From assembly GCF_029277985.1 (NCBI RefSeq), contig NZ_CP119546.1, positions 992,001 through 1,056,000 of the forward strand: a DNA stretch of 64,000 bases, written 5' to 3'. The notes beneath the pieces were generated by a model, which made no database searches, was not told the origin of the DNA, and saw only the letters and a program-made list of their open reading frames with translations. Positions 53,413-62,997 of the stretch are shown in pieces. This stretch comes from Providencia stuartii (lineage in GTDB: Bacteria > Pseudomonadota > Gammaproteobacteria > Enterobacterales > Enterobacteriaceae). The first letter of the stretch is position 1, and each line of letters starts with the position of its first letter. The translations under genes were made by a program, and so were the position numbers.

Positions 53413-54363
53413 ATGAAAAAATTCATTCCTGCTGTACTTGTTTCCTTACTTTCTTTTTCCGCGCCGTATGCACTGAGTGCAGAATCGACAGTTTTTACGC
53501 CAAATGCCGTCATTGCACAAGGCACTGAAAAAGTGAATATCAAACATGTGTCTGGAGAAACTGAAGTGAATAAAGCGCCACAGAAAGTGGTTTTATTCGA
53601 TTTCGGTATCTATGATTCCATGCAAAAGCTAGGATTAGGCGATAAAGTGGTGGCTTTGCCGACAGGGAATGCACCTGAATATGTGAAAGGCAGTATTCCA
53701 ACAACGATGCAAAATGCAGGTGGGATGAAGCAGCCTGACTTGGATAAAATTGCTGAATTGAAGCCTGATCTTATCGTGATTACAGGCCGTCAAGGCAAAT
53801 CTTATGAAGCGTTATCGAAGATTGCACCAACAGTTAATTTAGGGACAGATAGCAAGCATTATATTGATTCAGTTAAAGCAAATATCAATCTAATTGGTGA
53901 GCTTTATGGCAATCAAAAAGCGGTAGAAGAACAGTTGGCACAACTGGATAAGTCGATTGCTGCTGCACAAGAAAAAGCGAAACAATCGAAATCTAACGTG
54001 TTAGTACTGCTACACAATGATGGCAAGTTAATCCCGAATAATCAAAGTGTTGTTTATGATGTTGTGAAAGCACAACGTGTTGAGCTTCCTGCTCCTGCTG
54101 AGGTTGATAAAGCTAAGCGCCGCGTTGTTGATACCAAAACGATAGCACAAGCAAATCCTGATGTGATTTTAATTGTGGATCGTAGCGAAGCAATTGGGGC
54201 CGGTAAGCTGGATAAAACGGTTTTTGAAGATCAAAACATTCAAGAAACGAAAGCATATAAAAATGGTAAGATCACCTACCTTAAATCGGATCTGTGGTAT
54301 TTATCCGGTGGGGGCTTAGTGAGTTTGACCGAACAAGTCAACGAAGTTGCCAAGGCATTATAA
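53413..54363 (+). CDS. Periplasmic ferric-siderophore-binding protein, FatB/YclQ-like
   Basis: Class III solute-binding protein for iron-siderophore uptake, about 316 residues. The frame is open further upstream, but ATG 53413 gives a clean signal peptide (MKKFIPAVLVSLLSFSAPYALSA). Family features: KVVLFDFGIYDSMQKLGLGDKVVALP, PDLDKIAELKPDLIVITGRQGKSYEALSKIAPTV, QANPDVILIVDRSEAIG. No permease or ATPase genes are next to it. It sits between yggN and hemW, where E. coli has other genes, so it is an accessory insertion, with its own candidate Fur box and its own terminator. It is not part of the NRPS operon. Confidence 0.9.
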   Translation: MKKFIPAVLVSLLSFSAPYALSAESTVFTPNAVIAQGTEKVNIKHVSGETEVNKAPQKVVLFDFGIYDSMQKLGLGDKVVALPTGNAPEYVKGSIPTTMQNAGGMKQPDLDKIAELKPDLIVITGRQGKSYEALSKIAPTVNLGTDSKHYIDSVKANINLIGELYGNQKAVEEQLAQLDKSIAAAQEKAKQSKSNVLVLLHNDGKLIPNNQSVVYDVVKAQRVELPAPAEVDKAKRRVVDTKTIAQANPDVILIVDRSEAIGAGKLDKTVFEDQNIQETKAYKNGKITYLKSDLWYLSGGGLVSLTEQVNEVAKAL

Positions 54364-54370
54364 GGATAGA

Positions 54371-54396
54371 AACCCACGACATGCGTGGGTTTTTTT
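54371..54396 (+). terminator. Terminator after the siderophore-binding protein gene
   Basis: AACCCACG, loop ACATG, CGTGGGTT followed by TTTTT; also usable by hemW transcription from the other side. Confidence 0.85.
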
Positions 54397-54413
54397 ATAT
54401 TGGCTGAAAGGGG

Positions 54414-55553
54414 TTATTCTTCACTAAGAAAAAGTTCTAATAATGAATTTAGAAATAATTTACCGTGTTCGGTCATCTGCCACTCATGCTCAGTTTCGGT
54501 GATATAACCTTTAGCAATCGCTTCATCAATTGAGCTTCTTACTACAGATTCAGCTAATCCAGTATACTCACTAAATTCACATCTAGGCATCGCTTCTAAT
54601 AACCGAAAGCGGTTCATAAAGTATTCAAACGGCCTCTCTTGGTTAGCAACGTCATAGGATTTTTGTAAATAACGTCCTTCCATATAGCCGCGAGGGTGCT
54701 TGGTTTTGATCGTGCGCAAGATACGCCCATCTGAGAATGAAACCTTACCATGAGCACCACAGCCGATACCAAGGTAATCACCAAACCGCCAATAATTAAG
54801 GTTATGTTCACATTGAAAACCAGGCTTAGCATAAGCTGAAGTTTCATATTGTTCATAGCCGGCGGCGATTAATAATTTATGACCTTCTGAGTAAATATCC
54901 CACAAGGTATCATCATCCGGTAGCGTTGGGGGACGAGAACCAAACTGTGTATTGGGTTCGATAGTCAATTGATACCAAGATAGATGAGGTGGCGCTAATT
55001 CAATCGCTTGGCGTAAATCCGATAACCCTTCATCTCGGGTTTGTGAAGGTAACCCATGCATTAAATCTAAGTTAAAACTACGTAGATTGAGTTGGGTTGC
55101 GAGCTTAGCTGCCCGCTTAGCTTCTTCGGCACCATGGATCCGTCCTAGTGTGATTAGTTTATCGTTACCAAAGCTTTGTACGCCTATTGAGATTCGGTTG
55201 ATACCGGCTTTTTGATAACCTGAAAAACGATCCGCCTCTACGGTTCCGGGATTGGCCTCCATCGTGACTTCAGCATCTGGAGAAAGGTTAACGCGTTGTC
55301 GTACACCGTCCATGAGTGATTGCATTGACTCGGCACTTAAGAGACTCGGGGTGCCACCACCAATAAAAATAGTTTTGATGGTGCGATCACCGATTAATTT
55401 GGCGTCATTTTCTAAATCATGTAATAGGTGCTCAACATACTCTTGTTGGGGGATCTCCCCCTTCAGAGTATGTGAGTTAAAATCACAATATGGGCACTTT
55501 TGTACACACCAAGGAATATGGATATACAGACTAAGAGGGGGGAGCTTAAGCAT
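54414..55553 (-). CDS. hemW: HemW, radical-SAM heme chaperone
   Basis: Radical-SAM-family protein that binds heme and is thought to deliver it to respiratory enzymes; formerly misnamed oxygen-independent coproporphyrinogen oxidase. The start [28 protein letters not shown] contains CxxxCxxC. An upstream in-frame ATG at 55565 adds four residues but the E. coli protein begins at the equivalent of 55553. About 379 residues. It overlaps the end of rdgB, as is usual. Confidence 0.96.
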   Translation of the reverse strand: MLKLPPLSLYIHIPWCVQKCPYCDFNSHTLKGEIPQQEYVEHLLHDLENDAKLIGDRTIKTIFIGGGTPSLLSAESMQSLMDGVRQRVNLSPDAEVTMEANPGTVEADRFSGYQKAGINRISIGVQSFGNDKLITLGRIHGAEEAKRAAKLATQLNLRSFNLDLMHGLPSQTRDEGLSDLRQAIELAPPHLSWYQLTIEPNTQFGSRPPTLPDDDTLWDIYSEGHKLLIAAGYEQYETSAYAKPGFQCEHNLNYWRFGDYLGIGCGAHGKVSFSDGRILRTIKTKHPRGYMEGRYLQKSYDVANQERPFEYFMNRFRLLEAMPRCEFSEYTGLAESVVRSSIDEAIAKGYITETEHEWQMTEHGKLFLNSLLELFLSEE

Positions 55554-56139
55554 TTTTGAGTGCATCCAATAGCATTGCTAACGCTTTACCTCGGTGTGAA
55601 ACAGCTTGTTTTTCAGCTTTAGTGAGTTCGGCTGAAGTACAATTCAGTTCGGGAACATAAAAAATAGGGTCATAGCCAAAACCCCCTTGTCCACAAGGCT
55701 TATGGGTAATCACTCCTTGCCAGCGACCATGAAACACCAGTGGCGTTGGGTCTTCTGCATGGCGTAGATACACTAACACACAATTAAATTGTGCCTGACG
55801 TTGGCCATCAGGCACTGATTTCATGGCATCCAGTAATTTATGCAGGTTTTGTTCATCACTGGCATCTTCTCCAGCATAGCGTGCGGAGTAGATGCCAGGT
55901 GCACCACCGAGGGCATCTACTGAGATACCTGAATCATCAGCAATCGCTGGAAGCCCTGTGTGTTTAGATGCATGACGAGCTTTTAAGAGCGCATTTTCAA
56001 TGAATGTTAGCCCTGTTTCCTCAACAGACTCTACACCGAGTGAAGTTTGGGCAACAATATCCATACCAAAATCACGTAGTAGGTCTGCAAGTTCATTCAC
56101 TTTTCCCGGATTGCCGGTTGCTAAAACAACTTTTTGCAT
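55546..56139 (-). CDS. rdgB: RdgB, dITP/XTP pyrophosphatase
   Basis: Removes non-canonical purine nucleoside triphosphates (dITP, XTP) from the pool. 197 residues with [11 protein letters not shown] at the start, [32 protein letters not shown] and SHRGKAL, all HAM1/RdgB signatures. Overlaps hemW by eight bases. Confidence 0.97.
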   Translation of the reverse strand: MQKVVLATGNPGKVNELADLLRDFGMDIVAQTSLGVESVEETGLTFIENALLKARHASKHTGLPAIADDSGISVDALGGAPGIYSARYAGEDASDEQNLHKLLDAMKSVPDGQRQAQFNCVLVYLRHAEDPTPLVFHGRWQGVITHKPCGQGGFGYDPIFYVPELNCTSAELTKAEKQAVSHRGKALAMLLDALKNA

Positions 56140-56155
56140 TATTAATGACTCTTTA

Positions 56156-56740
56156 TTACATCACACCGATAGAGTAGAGAATACCCGTCAATGTTGGGTC
56201 AATCATGAGTGACACATCTAAACGCAGATAATTTAGAGCAATCAAGATAAACATCACAATCATTGCAGAGAAATCTAACCCACCCATTGCAGGGATGATA
56301 CGACGGATTGGCGCCATTAAAGGCTCTGTTAATTGGTACAGTAGGTAATCAACAGAGTTGCGGCCTTGGCTCACCCAGCTCATGATGGCTCTGATTAAAA
56401 TCATCCAAAAGATCAGTTTACCTGCATAGGTTAATAACAAAATAATACCAATAGGAATGACGGTGATCCCGAGAATTGGCAATGTGTTTGTGAGTGATAA
56501 ACTGACAACGATGCTCACTAGCGCTAAGATAAATGCAACCACAACAGATGCGGTATCGATAGGGCCAATAGCAGGAATAAGACGACGCAATGGTATAACA
56601 ATAGGCTTAGTTATCTTTGCCACAAACTGTGAGAACGGGTTGTAATAATCGGCTCGTACCCACTGCATCCATACACGTAGCAGCAGAACAAAAATATAAA
56701 GTTGAATAAGAGTTGTTACGACAAAAAGTAAGGTCTGCAT
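56156..56740 (-). CDS. yggT: YggT family membrane protein
   Basis: About 194-residue inner-membrane protein with two YGGT repeats ([23 protein letters not shown] and [22 protein letters not shown]), each with hydrophobic helices. The function is not established; a link to osmotic or K+ balance is known for the family. ATG 56740 aligns with E. coli; a GTG four codons earlier is possible. Eighteen bases after proC. Confidence 0.93.
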   Translation of the reverse strand: MQTLLFVVTTLIQLYIFVLLLRVWMQWVRADYYNPFSQFVAKITKPIVIPLRRLIPAIGPIDTASVVVAFILALVSIVVSLSLTNTLPILGITVIPIGIILLLTYAGKLIFWMILIRAIMSWVSQGRNSVDYLLYQLTEPLMAPIRRIIPAMGGLDFSAMIVMFILIALNYLRLDVSLMIDPTLTGILYSIGVM

Positions 56741-56758
56741 GTCTCGTCCCACTGTTAA

Positions 56759-57580
56759 TTAAAAAAGTTTTTCCATTTCTTCTGCTCGTGAGATAGCACT
56801 CTGCATGGCTTTTGCTACCGTTTGCGGAAGACCTTGATCATAAAATTGAGCCAATGCCATTGCGGTTGTTCCCCCTTTCGAGGTGACTTGCTCACGCAAA
56901 GTGGCAAAGGCGGTATCATTCTGTGATTTGGCGAGTGCAATCGCACCTTCAGCGGCATCTAAAACTAATTGGCGTGCTTGTTCTGCACTATAACCGAGCT
57001 TTTCAGCCTCTTGCTGCATAGATTCCATAAACAGGAAAAAGTAGGCTGGTGAGCTACCTGTGATTGCAATAATACGGTTAATTTCTTGCTCTTGTTCACA
57101 CCAAATCGTTGAGCCAACACTCTGCATCAACTGTTCTGCGAATTGTTTGTCTTCTGCGTTAATATGACTTTCAGTAAACAAACCACTCACACCTTTACCA
57201 ACCAGTGACGGTGTATTTGGCATAATGCGCACTAATTGTAATGGCTGAGCTAAATAATCAGAGTAACGATGGGCAGGGATCCCCGCGGCAATGGTCAGTA
57301 CCAGCTTCTGGCTAAAATCAACCTCTTTTTGTAACGGTTGGCAGACCTCTTCCATCATTTGTGGTTTGACTGCGAGTACCACCACATCGGCTTGTTGTAC
57401 TGCTGACAAATTATCACTATGACTAATAACACCATATTGTTCGGCAATCTTATCGCGGCGAGTCGGTGTTGGTGAGCAGACGGTGATCATCGAGGCTGGA
57501 TAGCCATGGTTAACCAGTCCCGCAATAATAGCGTGGGCCATGTTTCCGGCCCCAATAAAGGCAATTTTGCGATGTTGCAT
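56759..57580 (-). CDS. proC: ProC, pyrroline-5-carboxylate reductase
   Basis: Last step of proline biosynthesis, using NAD(P)H. 273 residues with the Rossmann motif IAFIGAGNMAHAI, AGIPAHRY, RIMPNTPSLVGKGVSGLF and TSKGGTTAMAL. ATG 57580 has a perfect AAGGAG Shine-Dalgarno; the frame is open further upstream but that lies in yggS. Placement between yggS and yggT is common in non-E. coli gammaproteobacteria. Confidence 0.97.
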   Translation of the reverse strand: MQHRKIAFIGAGNMAHAIIAGLVNHGYPASMITVCSPTPTRRDKIAEQYGVISHSDNLSAVQQADVVVLAVKPQMMEEVCQPLQKEVDFSQKLVLTIAAGIPAHRYSDYLAQPLQLVRIMPNTPSLVGKGVSGLFTESHINAEDKQFAEQLMQSVGSTIWCEQEQEINRIIAITGSSPAYFFLFMESMQQEAEKLGYSAEQARQLVLDAAEGAIALAKSQNDTAFATLREQVTSKGGTTAMALAQFYDQGLPQTVAKAMQSAISRAEEMEKLF

Positions 57581-57590
57581 GCTGTTCTCC

Positions 57591-58286
57591 TTATACATTG
57601 TGATAGTCACGGGCACCAAAAATCGCTGTTCCGATTCGAACAAGGGTTGAACCACAATGGATAGCGGCGGTCATATCATCAGTCATTCCCATCGACAAAG
57701 TATCAACGCTAGGGTAGTGAATTTGTAATTGTTTATAGGCTTGCTCCATTTTGCGAAAGGCTTCGCATTGGCGTTGATAGTCGGTTTCGGGAGCTGGAAT
57801 TGTCATCAAACCACGAAAAACTAAATTTGGCATTTGGCTAACTTGCTTCGCCAGATCAGCCAATTGCTCTAATTTTATGCCTGATTTGCTATTTTCATCA
57901 CTGATATTAATTTGGATTAATACATTTAATGGTGCTTTAGTGCTTGGTCGTTGATCATTAAGACGCTGGGCGATTTTCTGCCGATCTAAGGTATGGAACC
58001 AGTCAAAATGTTCAGCAACGAGGCGGCTCTTATTGGATTGTAATGGGCCGATAAAGTGCCACACAAGATCTTGCCTATCCGCAAAAAATTGTATTTTCTC
58101 AACACCTTCTTGAACATAATTTTCACCGAACTGACGCTGTCCAGCCTCAATTGCCGCCAAAATGGCGTCACAAGGCTTGGTTTTACTGACAGCAAGCAGT
58201 GTTATGTCTTGTGAAGAGCGATGGCATTCAGCAGCCGCTCGTTCAATGCGAGCTTTTACATCAGAGATATTACTTTGAATGGTCAT
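57591..58286 (-). CDS. yggS: YggS, PLP homeostasis protein
   Basis: Binds pyridoxal phosphate on the Lys of LLAVSKTKP and buffers PLP levels; alanine-racemase-like barrel without enzyme activity. About 231 residues; GENYVQEGVEKI, WHFIGPLQSNKSRLVAEHFDW and VRIGTAIFGARDY are signatures. ATG 58286 aligns with the family start; a TTG at 58298 is possible. Confidence 0.95.
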   Translation of the reverse strand: MTIQSNISDVKARIERAAAECHRSSQDITLLAVSKTKPCDAILAAIEAGQRQFGENYVQEGVEKIQFFADRQDLVWHFIGPLQSNKSRLVAEHFDWFHTLDRQKIAQRLNDQRPSTKAPLNVLIQINISDENSKSGIKLEQLADLAKQVSQMPNLVFRGLMTIPAPETDYQRQCEAFRKMEQAYKQLQIHYPSVDTLSMGMTDDMTAAIHCGSTLVRIGTAIFGARDYHNV

Positions 58287-58409
58287 TATTCTGTTCAATT
58301 ACATTAGGTGGATAATCATAATCCCCATAGTGTAAAGCATATTGCTCGATAACGGCACCTTTGCGTGTATAGATTGAAAAAAATTACATTTCGAAAGAAA
58401 ACGGTCATC

Positions 58410-58829
58410 TTAAAGGTGCTGTTCAAACCAACTTTCTAAGATAACAACTGCGGAAGCGGAATCCACTTTACCTTTACTCAGTGCTCGGTAGCCACCGCGC
58501 TCAAAGAGTTCCGCTTTTGCCGCAACGGTAGAAAGGCGTTCGTCATGCAATTCGACTTTGACGCCAAAGCGGCCATGAATACGATTGGCAAAGTTACGTG
58601 CTTGGCTGGTGACCAGTTGCTCGGTACCATCCATATTTAAAGGCAGGCCAACAATCACCAATTGGGGTTGCCATTCTTTCAATAGTTTTTCTATTTGTTG
58701 CCAATCAGGGCGTCCATCATTGGCTTTTAGTGAGGCGAGCGAACGAGCTGTTCCTGTAATTTCTTGCCCTACGGCGACACCGATACTTTTAGTACCAAAA
58801 TCAAAGGCGATAAGTGTTCTGCTCGACAT
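58410..58829 (-). CDS. ruvX: RuvX (YqgF), Holliday-junction-resolvase-fold nuclease
   Basis: Processes the 5' end of pre-16S rRNA; RNase-H-like fold. 139 residues with [28 protein letters not shown] and [10 protein letters not shown] carrying the acidic residues. One-base overlap with yqgE upstream, an arrangement found across enterobacteria. Confidence 0.96.
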   Translation of the reverse strand: MSSRTLIAFDFGTKSIGVAVGQEITGTARSLASLKANDGRPDWQQIEKLLKEWQPQLVIVGLPLNMDGTEQLVTSQARNFANRIHGRFGVKVELHDERLSTVAAKAELFERGGYRALSKGKVDSASAVVILESWFEQHL

Positions 58830-59392
58830 TATGCGTGTCCTGCTTGCATAGAAATAGTATGAATGTTAATCCCTAGCAGATTTGCCGCTGCCTGCCAGCG
58901 ATCTTTGATGGGGGTATCAAACACTAATTCAGGGATAGCCTCAACCGTTAGCCAACTATTTTCCATGATTTCACTTTCCAGTTGGCCTGGCTCCCAACTG
59001 GCATAACCCAGTGCGACGAGTGATTGCATTGGATGCTGATCATTACCTAGCGTTTCTAAAATATCTTTGGACGTTGTCACCATCATATTGTCATTGAGGT
59101 GCAAACTTGAAGCAAAGCCTTTAATTGGTGTATGAAGAATAAAACCATGTTCTTCCGCGACAGGGCCACCAGCAATCACCGGTTTTGCTAGGTTGCTCGC
59201 ATTAGTACTCGTTGAAATGGTGATTTCTAATTTTTCGAGCATAGCGCTGACGGAAAAATCATCAATTGGTTTATTAATGACAATTCCCATCGCACCCTTT
59301 TCATTGTGCTCGCACACATAAACAACGGATTGCTCAAAATAAGGGTCGGTGAGTGTTGGCATTGCTATCAAAAAATGGTTCTGTAAGTTCAT
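58829..59392 (-). CDS. yqgE: YqgE/AlgH family protein
   Basis: 187-residue cytosolic protein of UPF0301; function unknown. [42 protein letters not shown] is the family start, and [18 protein letters not shown] the conserved centre. Precedes ruvX in an operon that usually includes gshB; here a terminator separates gshB. Confidence 0.95.
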   Translation of the reverse strand: MNLQNHFLIAMPTLTDPYFEQSVVYVCEHNEKGAMGIVINKPIDDFSVSAMLEKLEITISTSTNASNLAKPVIAGGPVAEEHGFILHTPIKGFASSLHLNDNMMVTTSKDILETLGNDQHPMQSLVALGYASWEPGQLESEIMENSWLTVEAIPELVFDTPIKDRWQAAANLLGINIHTISMQAGHA

Positions 59393-59430
59393 AACTATTT
59401 GGCTTATAACCTCTTTTAGTCGATATTTTG

Positions 59431-59459
59431 AAGAAAAGACCTATTGTAGGTCTTTTCTT
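59431..59459 (-). terminator. Terminator after gshB
   Basis: AAGAAAAGACCTA and TAGGTCTTTTCTT form a perfect 13-bp dyad with a three-base loop, 12 bp after the gshB stop. The T-rich arm suits both strands. Confidence 0.8.
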
Positions 59460-59471
59460 ATAAGTAGAGTG

Positions 59472-60419
59472 CTACTTTTTGATATCACGCTCAATTGCGT
59501 CCATCAACATACCTGTAATCGATATATTGTAAGCGGCTTCAATTTCGCGCGCACAGGTTGGGCTGGTGACGTTAATTTCAGTCAGTCTGTCACCAATAAT
59601 ATCCAAACCAACAAAGTATAAGCCTTTTGCTTTCAATGTTGGTGCAACAGCACGGGCGATTGCCCAATCACTTTCACTTAATGGGCGTGCTTCACCTCGG
59701 CCACCAGCCGCTAAGTTTCCTCGTGTTTCCCCTTGTGCGGGAATACGGGCGAGACAGTAAGGTACTGGTTCTCCATCAACGACGAGTACGCGTTTATCGC
59801 CATCTTTAATCGCGGGAAGATAGTTCTGAGCCATGCAATAACGTGTCGCATGTTCGGTGAGCGTTTCAATAATCACGCCAACGTTAGGATCATCTTGTTT
59901 CAAGCGGAAAATAGAAGCTCCACCCATACCATCAAGAGGCTTGAAGATGACATCGCCGTGTTTTTGATGGAATTCGCGTAATTGTTTAGCATTACGAGTC
60001 ACAAGCGTGTCAGGCGTTAACTCTGGGAACCACGCAGTAAACAGCTTTTCATTACAGTCACGTAAGCTTTGTGGCTTATTGACGATCAGTGCACCAGCCT
60101 GTTCTGCTCTTTCAAGAATATAGGTGGCGTAGATGAACTCTGTGTCGAAAGGTGGATCCTTACGCATGAGAATGGCGTCTAGATCACCAAGCGCAATATC
60201 TTGCTCAGATGTAAACTGATACCAATTATTTGGGTTTTCTTCGACCGTGACCGTTTTTGTTGTTGCGCGCGCTTCACCTTGATACAGATAGAGGTCGTTC
60301 ATCTCCATATAATGGATTTCATAACCACGACGTTGAGCTTCCAGCATCATAGCAAAACTAGTATCTTTTTTGATTTTAATGGATGAAATTGGATCCATTA
60401 CTATACCGAGCTTGATCAT
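59472..60419 (-). CDS. gshB: GshB, glutathione synthetase
   Basis: ATP-grasp enzyme joining gamma-glutamylcysteine and glycine. 315 residues, with MIKLGIVMDPISSIKIKKDTS at the start, FKPLDGMGGASIFR (ATP-grasp loop), RIPAQGETRGNLAAGGRGEARPL and the closing INVTSPTC. Ten bases after rsmE in the same direction, the usual rsmE-gshB pair. Confidence 0.97.
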   Translation of the reverse strand: MIKLGIVMDPISSIKIKKDTSFAMMLEAQRRGYEIHYMEMNDLYLYQGEARATTKTVTVEENPNNWYQFTSEQDIALGDLDAILMRKDPPFDTEFIYATYILERAEQAGALIVNKPQSLRDCNEKLFTAWFPELTPDTLVTRNAKQLREFHQKHGDVIFKPLDGMGGASIFRLKQDDPNVGVIIETLTEHATRYCMAQNYLPAIKDGDKRVLVVDGEPVPYCLARIPAQGETRGNLAAGGRGEARPLSESDWAIARAVAPTLKAKGLYFVGLDIIGDRLTEINVTSPTCAREIEAAYNISITGMLMDAIERDIKK

Positions 60420-60428
60420 TTTTTCTCC

Positions 60429-61160
60429 TTAACCTAGATCACCTAGGCGCACTTGCAGTGCAGTGATTGCAGTGAGCGCAGTCGTTTCAGTTCTTAATAC
60501 CCTTGGCCCAAGTAAAATATCAGTAAATTGATAATTTGCTGTCATGGCGATTTCGTCTTCACTCAGCCCACCTTCAGGGCCGATTAACAGTCGAACTTTA
60601 TTTAATTCGGCCGGTAATGTATTGATGCTTTGTGTTGCTCTTGGGTGCAAATTCACTTTAAACGCCCCATCATTTTCAGCGCACCATGTCTCAAGTGACT
60701 GAATAGGCCGAATTTCTGGTATACGGTTGCGGCCACATTGCTCACAGGCGGCAATAGCAATTTTTTGCCATTGTTGTAATTTTTTTTCAAATCTTTCCGC
60801 ATCAAGTCGAACACCGCAACGTTCAGATAATAAAGGCGTGATTGTATTAACACCCAGTTCTACTGATTTTTGAATCGTAAATTCCATTTTTTCTCCGCGA
60901 GAGATCACTTGCCCAAGGTGTAAATCCAATGGAGACTCTCTGTCATCAAGATGACCGCTGATGACATCGACGGAGACTTTCTTTTTTGTGGCTTCTACTA
61001 TTTCAGCGCAAAATACCTGATTACTGCCATCAAACAGTTCCAGTTTTTGGCCAGCGGTCATACGAAGTACGCGCCCGACATGATTGGCTGCATCATCGCC
61101 AAGAGCGATTGTTGTGTTAATGTGTAGTGGCTCTGGGTGATAAATGCGTGGGATGCGCAT
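60429..61160 (-). CDS. rsmE: RsmE, 16S rRNA (uracil1498-N3)-methyltransferase
   Basis: SPOUT-class methyltransferase with the knot segments [14 protein letters not shown] and [16 protein letters not shown]. 243 residues starting [12 protein letters not shown] as in E. coli. First of the rsmE-gshB unit. Confidence 0.97.
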   Translation of the reverse strand: MRIPRIYHPEPLHINTTIALGDDAANHVGRVLRMTAGQKLELFDGSNQVFCAEIVEATKKKVSVDVISGHLDDRESPLDLHLGQVISRGEKMEFTIQKSVELGVNTITPLLSERCGVRLDAERFEKKLQQWQKIAIAACEQCGRNRIPEIRPIQSLETWCAENDGAFKVNLHPRATQSINTLPAELNKVRLLIGPEGGLSEDEIAMTANYQFTDILLGPRVLRTETTALTAITALQVRLGDLG

Positions 61161-61440
61161 AAGGTTTCCTTAAAAATACAAGGTTAAAATACCGATAACA
61201 AAGTGAAAATATGGGGGGGAAATCCCCAAAAACAAGGTTAGTGTCTTAGTTTATCGTGATCTCATAAATTTTTGTAGTCTGGTTTGAGTTGTATTTGTTG
61301 AGTGAATAGCCGTCAACTATGCAAAGCTATGTAGAATTATAATGGATAAAGCGAGCATTTTTGTCGGAATAATAGTGTAGGGGGAACCATAAAGTTACGG
61401 TATATTCATCTATGACTCCATAAGGGAATAAGGAGAACAT

Positions 61441-62256
61441 GTGATATTACTTGTTGAAAGGCTCTACCAAAAAATTATCCATAATTTATCTATATTATCG
61501 TTTGGTTATATTGATAGTGTTATGGCACCTATTTTTTCATTTTTTACCGTATGTCGAAATTATTTTTGTCCCATAAGAACAGGTGTCGGTGTTGAAGGTT
61601 ATTTTTTATTAAATACATGTGGTTATAAACTTTTACTCTTGCTTTTTATCCTTGTTTTATCAGTAAAAATCACACGATGGATTCTAAAGAATATACCTGT
61701 TAAGTATTTTAATGAGAATGAAATTAATATTAGTAGTAAATGGTTGTATTTAGTCTATTTACATTTGGTTGTGAGTGTTTTTTTATTTAATCATGAAGTG
61801 ATTTTAATTATTTTATTGAGTGTTTTTTATAATTTAATTGTTAGTTTGTTTATTATTGATATTAAAATAGGTTATTTACCGGATGTGTTAACTTATCCCT
61901 TACTATGGATAGGCTTGCTGTATCAAACATGTGCTTCTCAAGGCAATGTCGTTTCAGCAATTTATGCCGTGGTGGTCAGTTACCTCTCTATTATGTTGAT
62001 AACCACTATGGTGGAAAAAATTCGGCAATCCCCACAAATGGGGAGAGGCGATTTTAAGCTTATAGCCGCTTGCGCTGCATGGTTGGGCCTTATGGATTTA
62101 CCTAAGTTTTTTGCTTTGGCAGCGGGCCTTGGTTGTGCTTATTATGGGGGTGTTTATCTCTTTTATCGGCATAAAACAATCACCCATATTCCATTTGGCC
62201 CTGCAATTATTATCAGCGCAAATTATTGGTTATTTTTTCTGTTGATAAACTCATGA
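61441..62256 (+). CDS. Prepilin peptidase-like GxGD aspartyl protease (A24 family)
   Basis: 271-residue membrane protein with about seven hydrophobic segments. The two catalytic Asp motifs are visible: FIIDIKIGYLPDVLTYPLLW and GRGDFKLIAACAAWLG. It starts with GTG after AAGGAG. The N-terminal region is divergent and I do not see the usual Cys-x-x-Cys pairs of the methylase part of PilD. No pilin, secretin or ATPase genes lie nearby, so the substrate must be encoded elsewhere. Confidence 0.82.
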   Translation: MILLVERLYQKIIHNLSILSFGYIDSVMAPIFSFFTVCRNYFCPIRTGVGVEGYFLLNTCGYKLLLLLFILVLSVKITRWILKNIPVKYFNENEINISSKWLYLVYLHLVVSVFLFNHEVILIILLSVFYNLIVSLFIIDIKIGYLPDVLTYPLLWIGLLYQTCASQGNVVSAIYAVVVSYLSIMLITTMVEKIRQSPQMGRGDFKLIAACAAWLGLMDLPKFFALAAGLGCAYYGGVYLFYRHKTITHIPFGPAIIISANYWLFFLLINS

Positions 62257-62284
62257 CTCATCGATGCTACAAATGAGTGACTTA

Positions 62285-62929
62285 TCATTGATTTTCAGCC
62301 ACTAAAGAATCTAAAAAATGCTGCCATTTTTTCGGCTCACCTAAGTAGTTCTGTAGTGGAATGCGTAGCCATTTATCCGATTGTTTTATGAGTAAAGTAG
62401 GGAACCCTGACGAGTTTGATTGTGTCAGTAATTGGCGGCTATGCTGAATGTGACAATGCAGCTTTTCACCTGTGAATTGTGCATAGTCTGAAAGATATTG
62501 TGTGGTATCTAACCCAATTTCCCGTGCGATTTCTGATAATATTTTAGGGTCGCTGATATGGCGCCCAGAAATATAATGCGCTTGCTGTACGGCTTGCAAC
62601 ATAGCAAGTGCTTGATGCTGTTTTTCGGCCGCCAGTATTGCTAACAACGGAGGGGCTGAGTCAAGTATGAGGTCAGGCTCATGCAACATGGCTAAATAAC
62701 CCTCACCAAAAGTTTGCCCTGTCATGGCTGCAATACGTTTATCGGACTGGATGATATGTTCACGAAATTGGCTATCCATCTGTAGGCGTGAAGTGCCAGC
62801 GAGCATACCTCCACCATGTAGTGCTAAAGCAATATCAGGATGGGTATTGGCAATTTGGATAAGTGGTGAAGCACCATAGCACCAGCCACACAGGGGGTCA
62901 TAAATATAATGTAAAGTGATTTTATTCAT
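62285..62929 (-). CDS. DsbA-family thioredoxin-fold protein
   Basis: 214-residue protein with YDPLCGWCYGASP at the N-terminus, a CxxC redox site in a DsbA/FrnE-like fold, and SGFPTLLIK near the C-terminus where the cis-proline loop lies. No signal peptide, so it should be cytosolic. Annotated relatives are called protein-disulfide isomerase or oxidoreductase; the substrate is unknown. Lies 68 bp downstream of the metallo-beta-lactamase-fold gene on the same strand and may share its transcript. Confidence 0.82.
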   Translation of the reverse strand: MNKITLHYIYDPLCGWCYGASPLIQIANTHPDIALALHGGGMLAGTSRLQMDSQFREHIIQSDKRIAAMTGQTFGEGYLAMLHEPDLILDSAPPLLAILAAEKQHQALAMLQAVQQAHYISGRHISDPKILSEIAREIGLDTTQYLSDYAQFTGEKLHCHIQHSRQLLTQSNSSGFPTLLIKQSDKWLRIPLQNYLGEPKKWQHFLDSLVAENQ

Positions 62930-62997
62930 CGGTCATCCTTAGGTTTTGTTTGGTTTGATTGGTCTATTTTTATGGGAATAGACCAATCAAAATGAGC

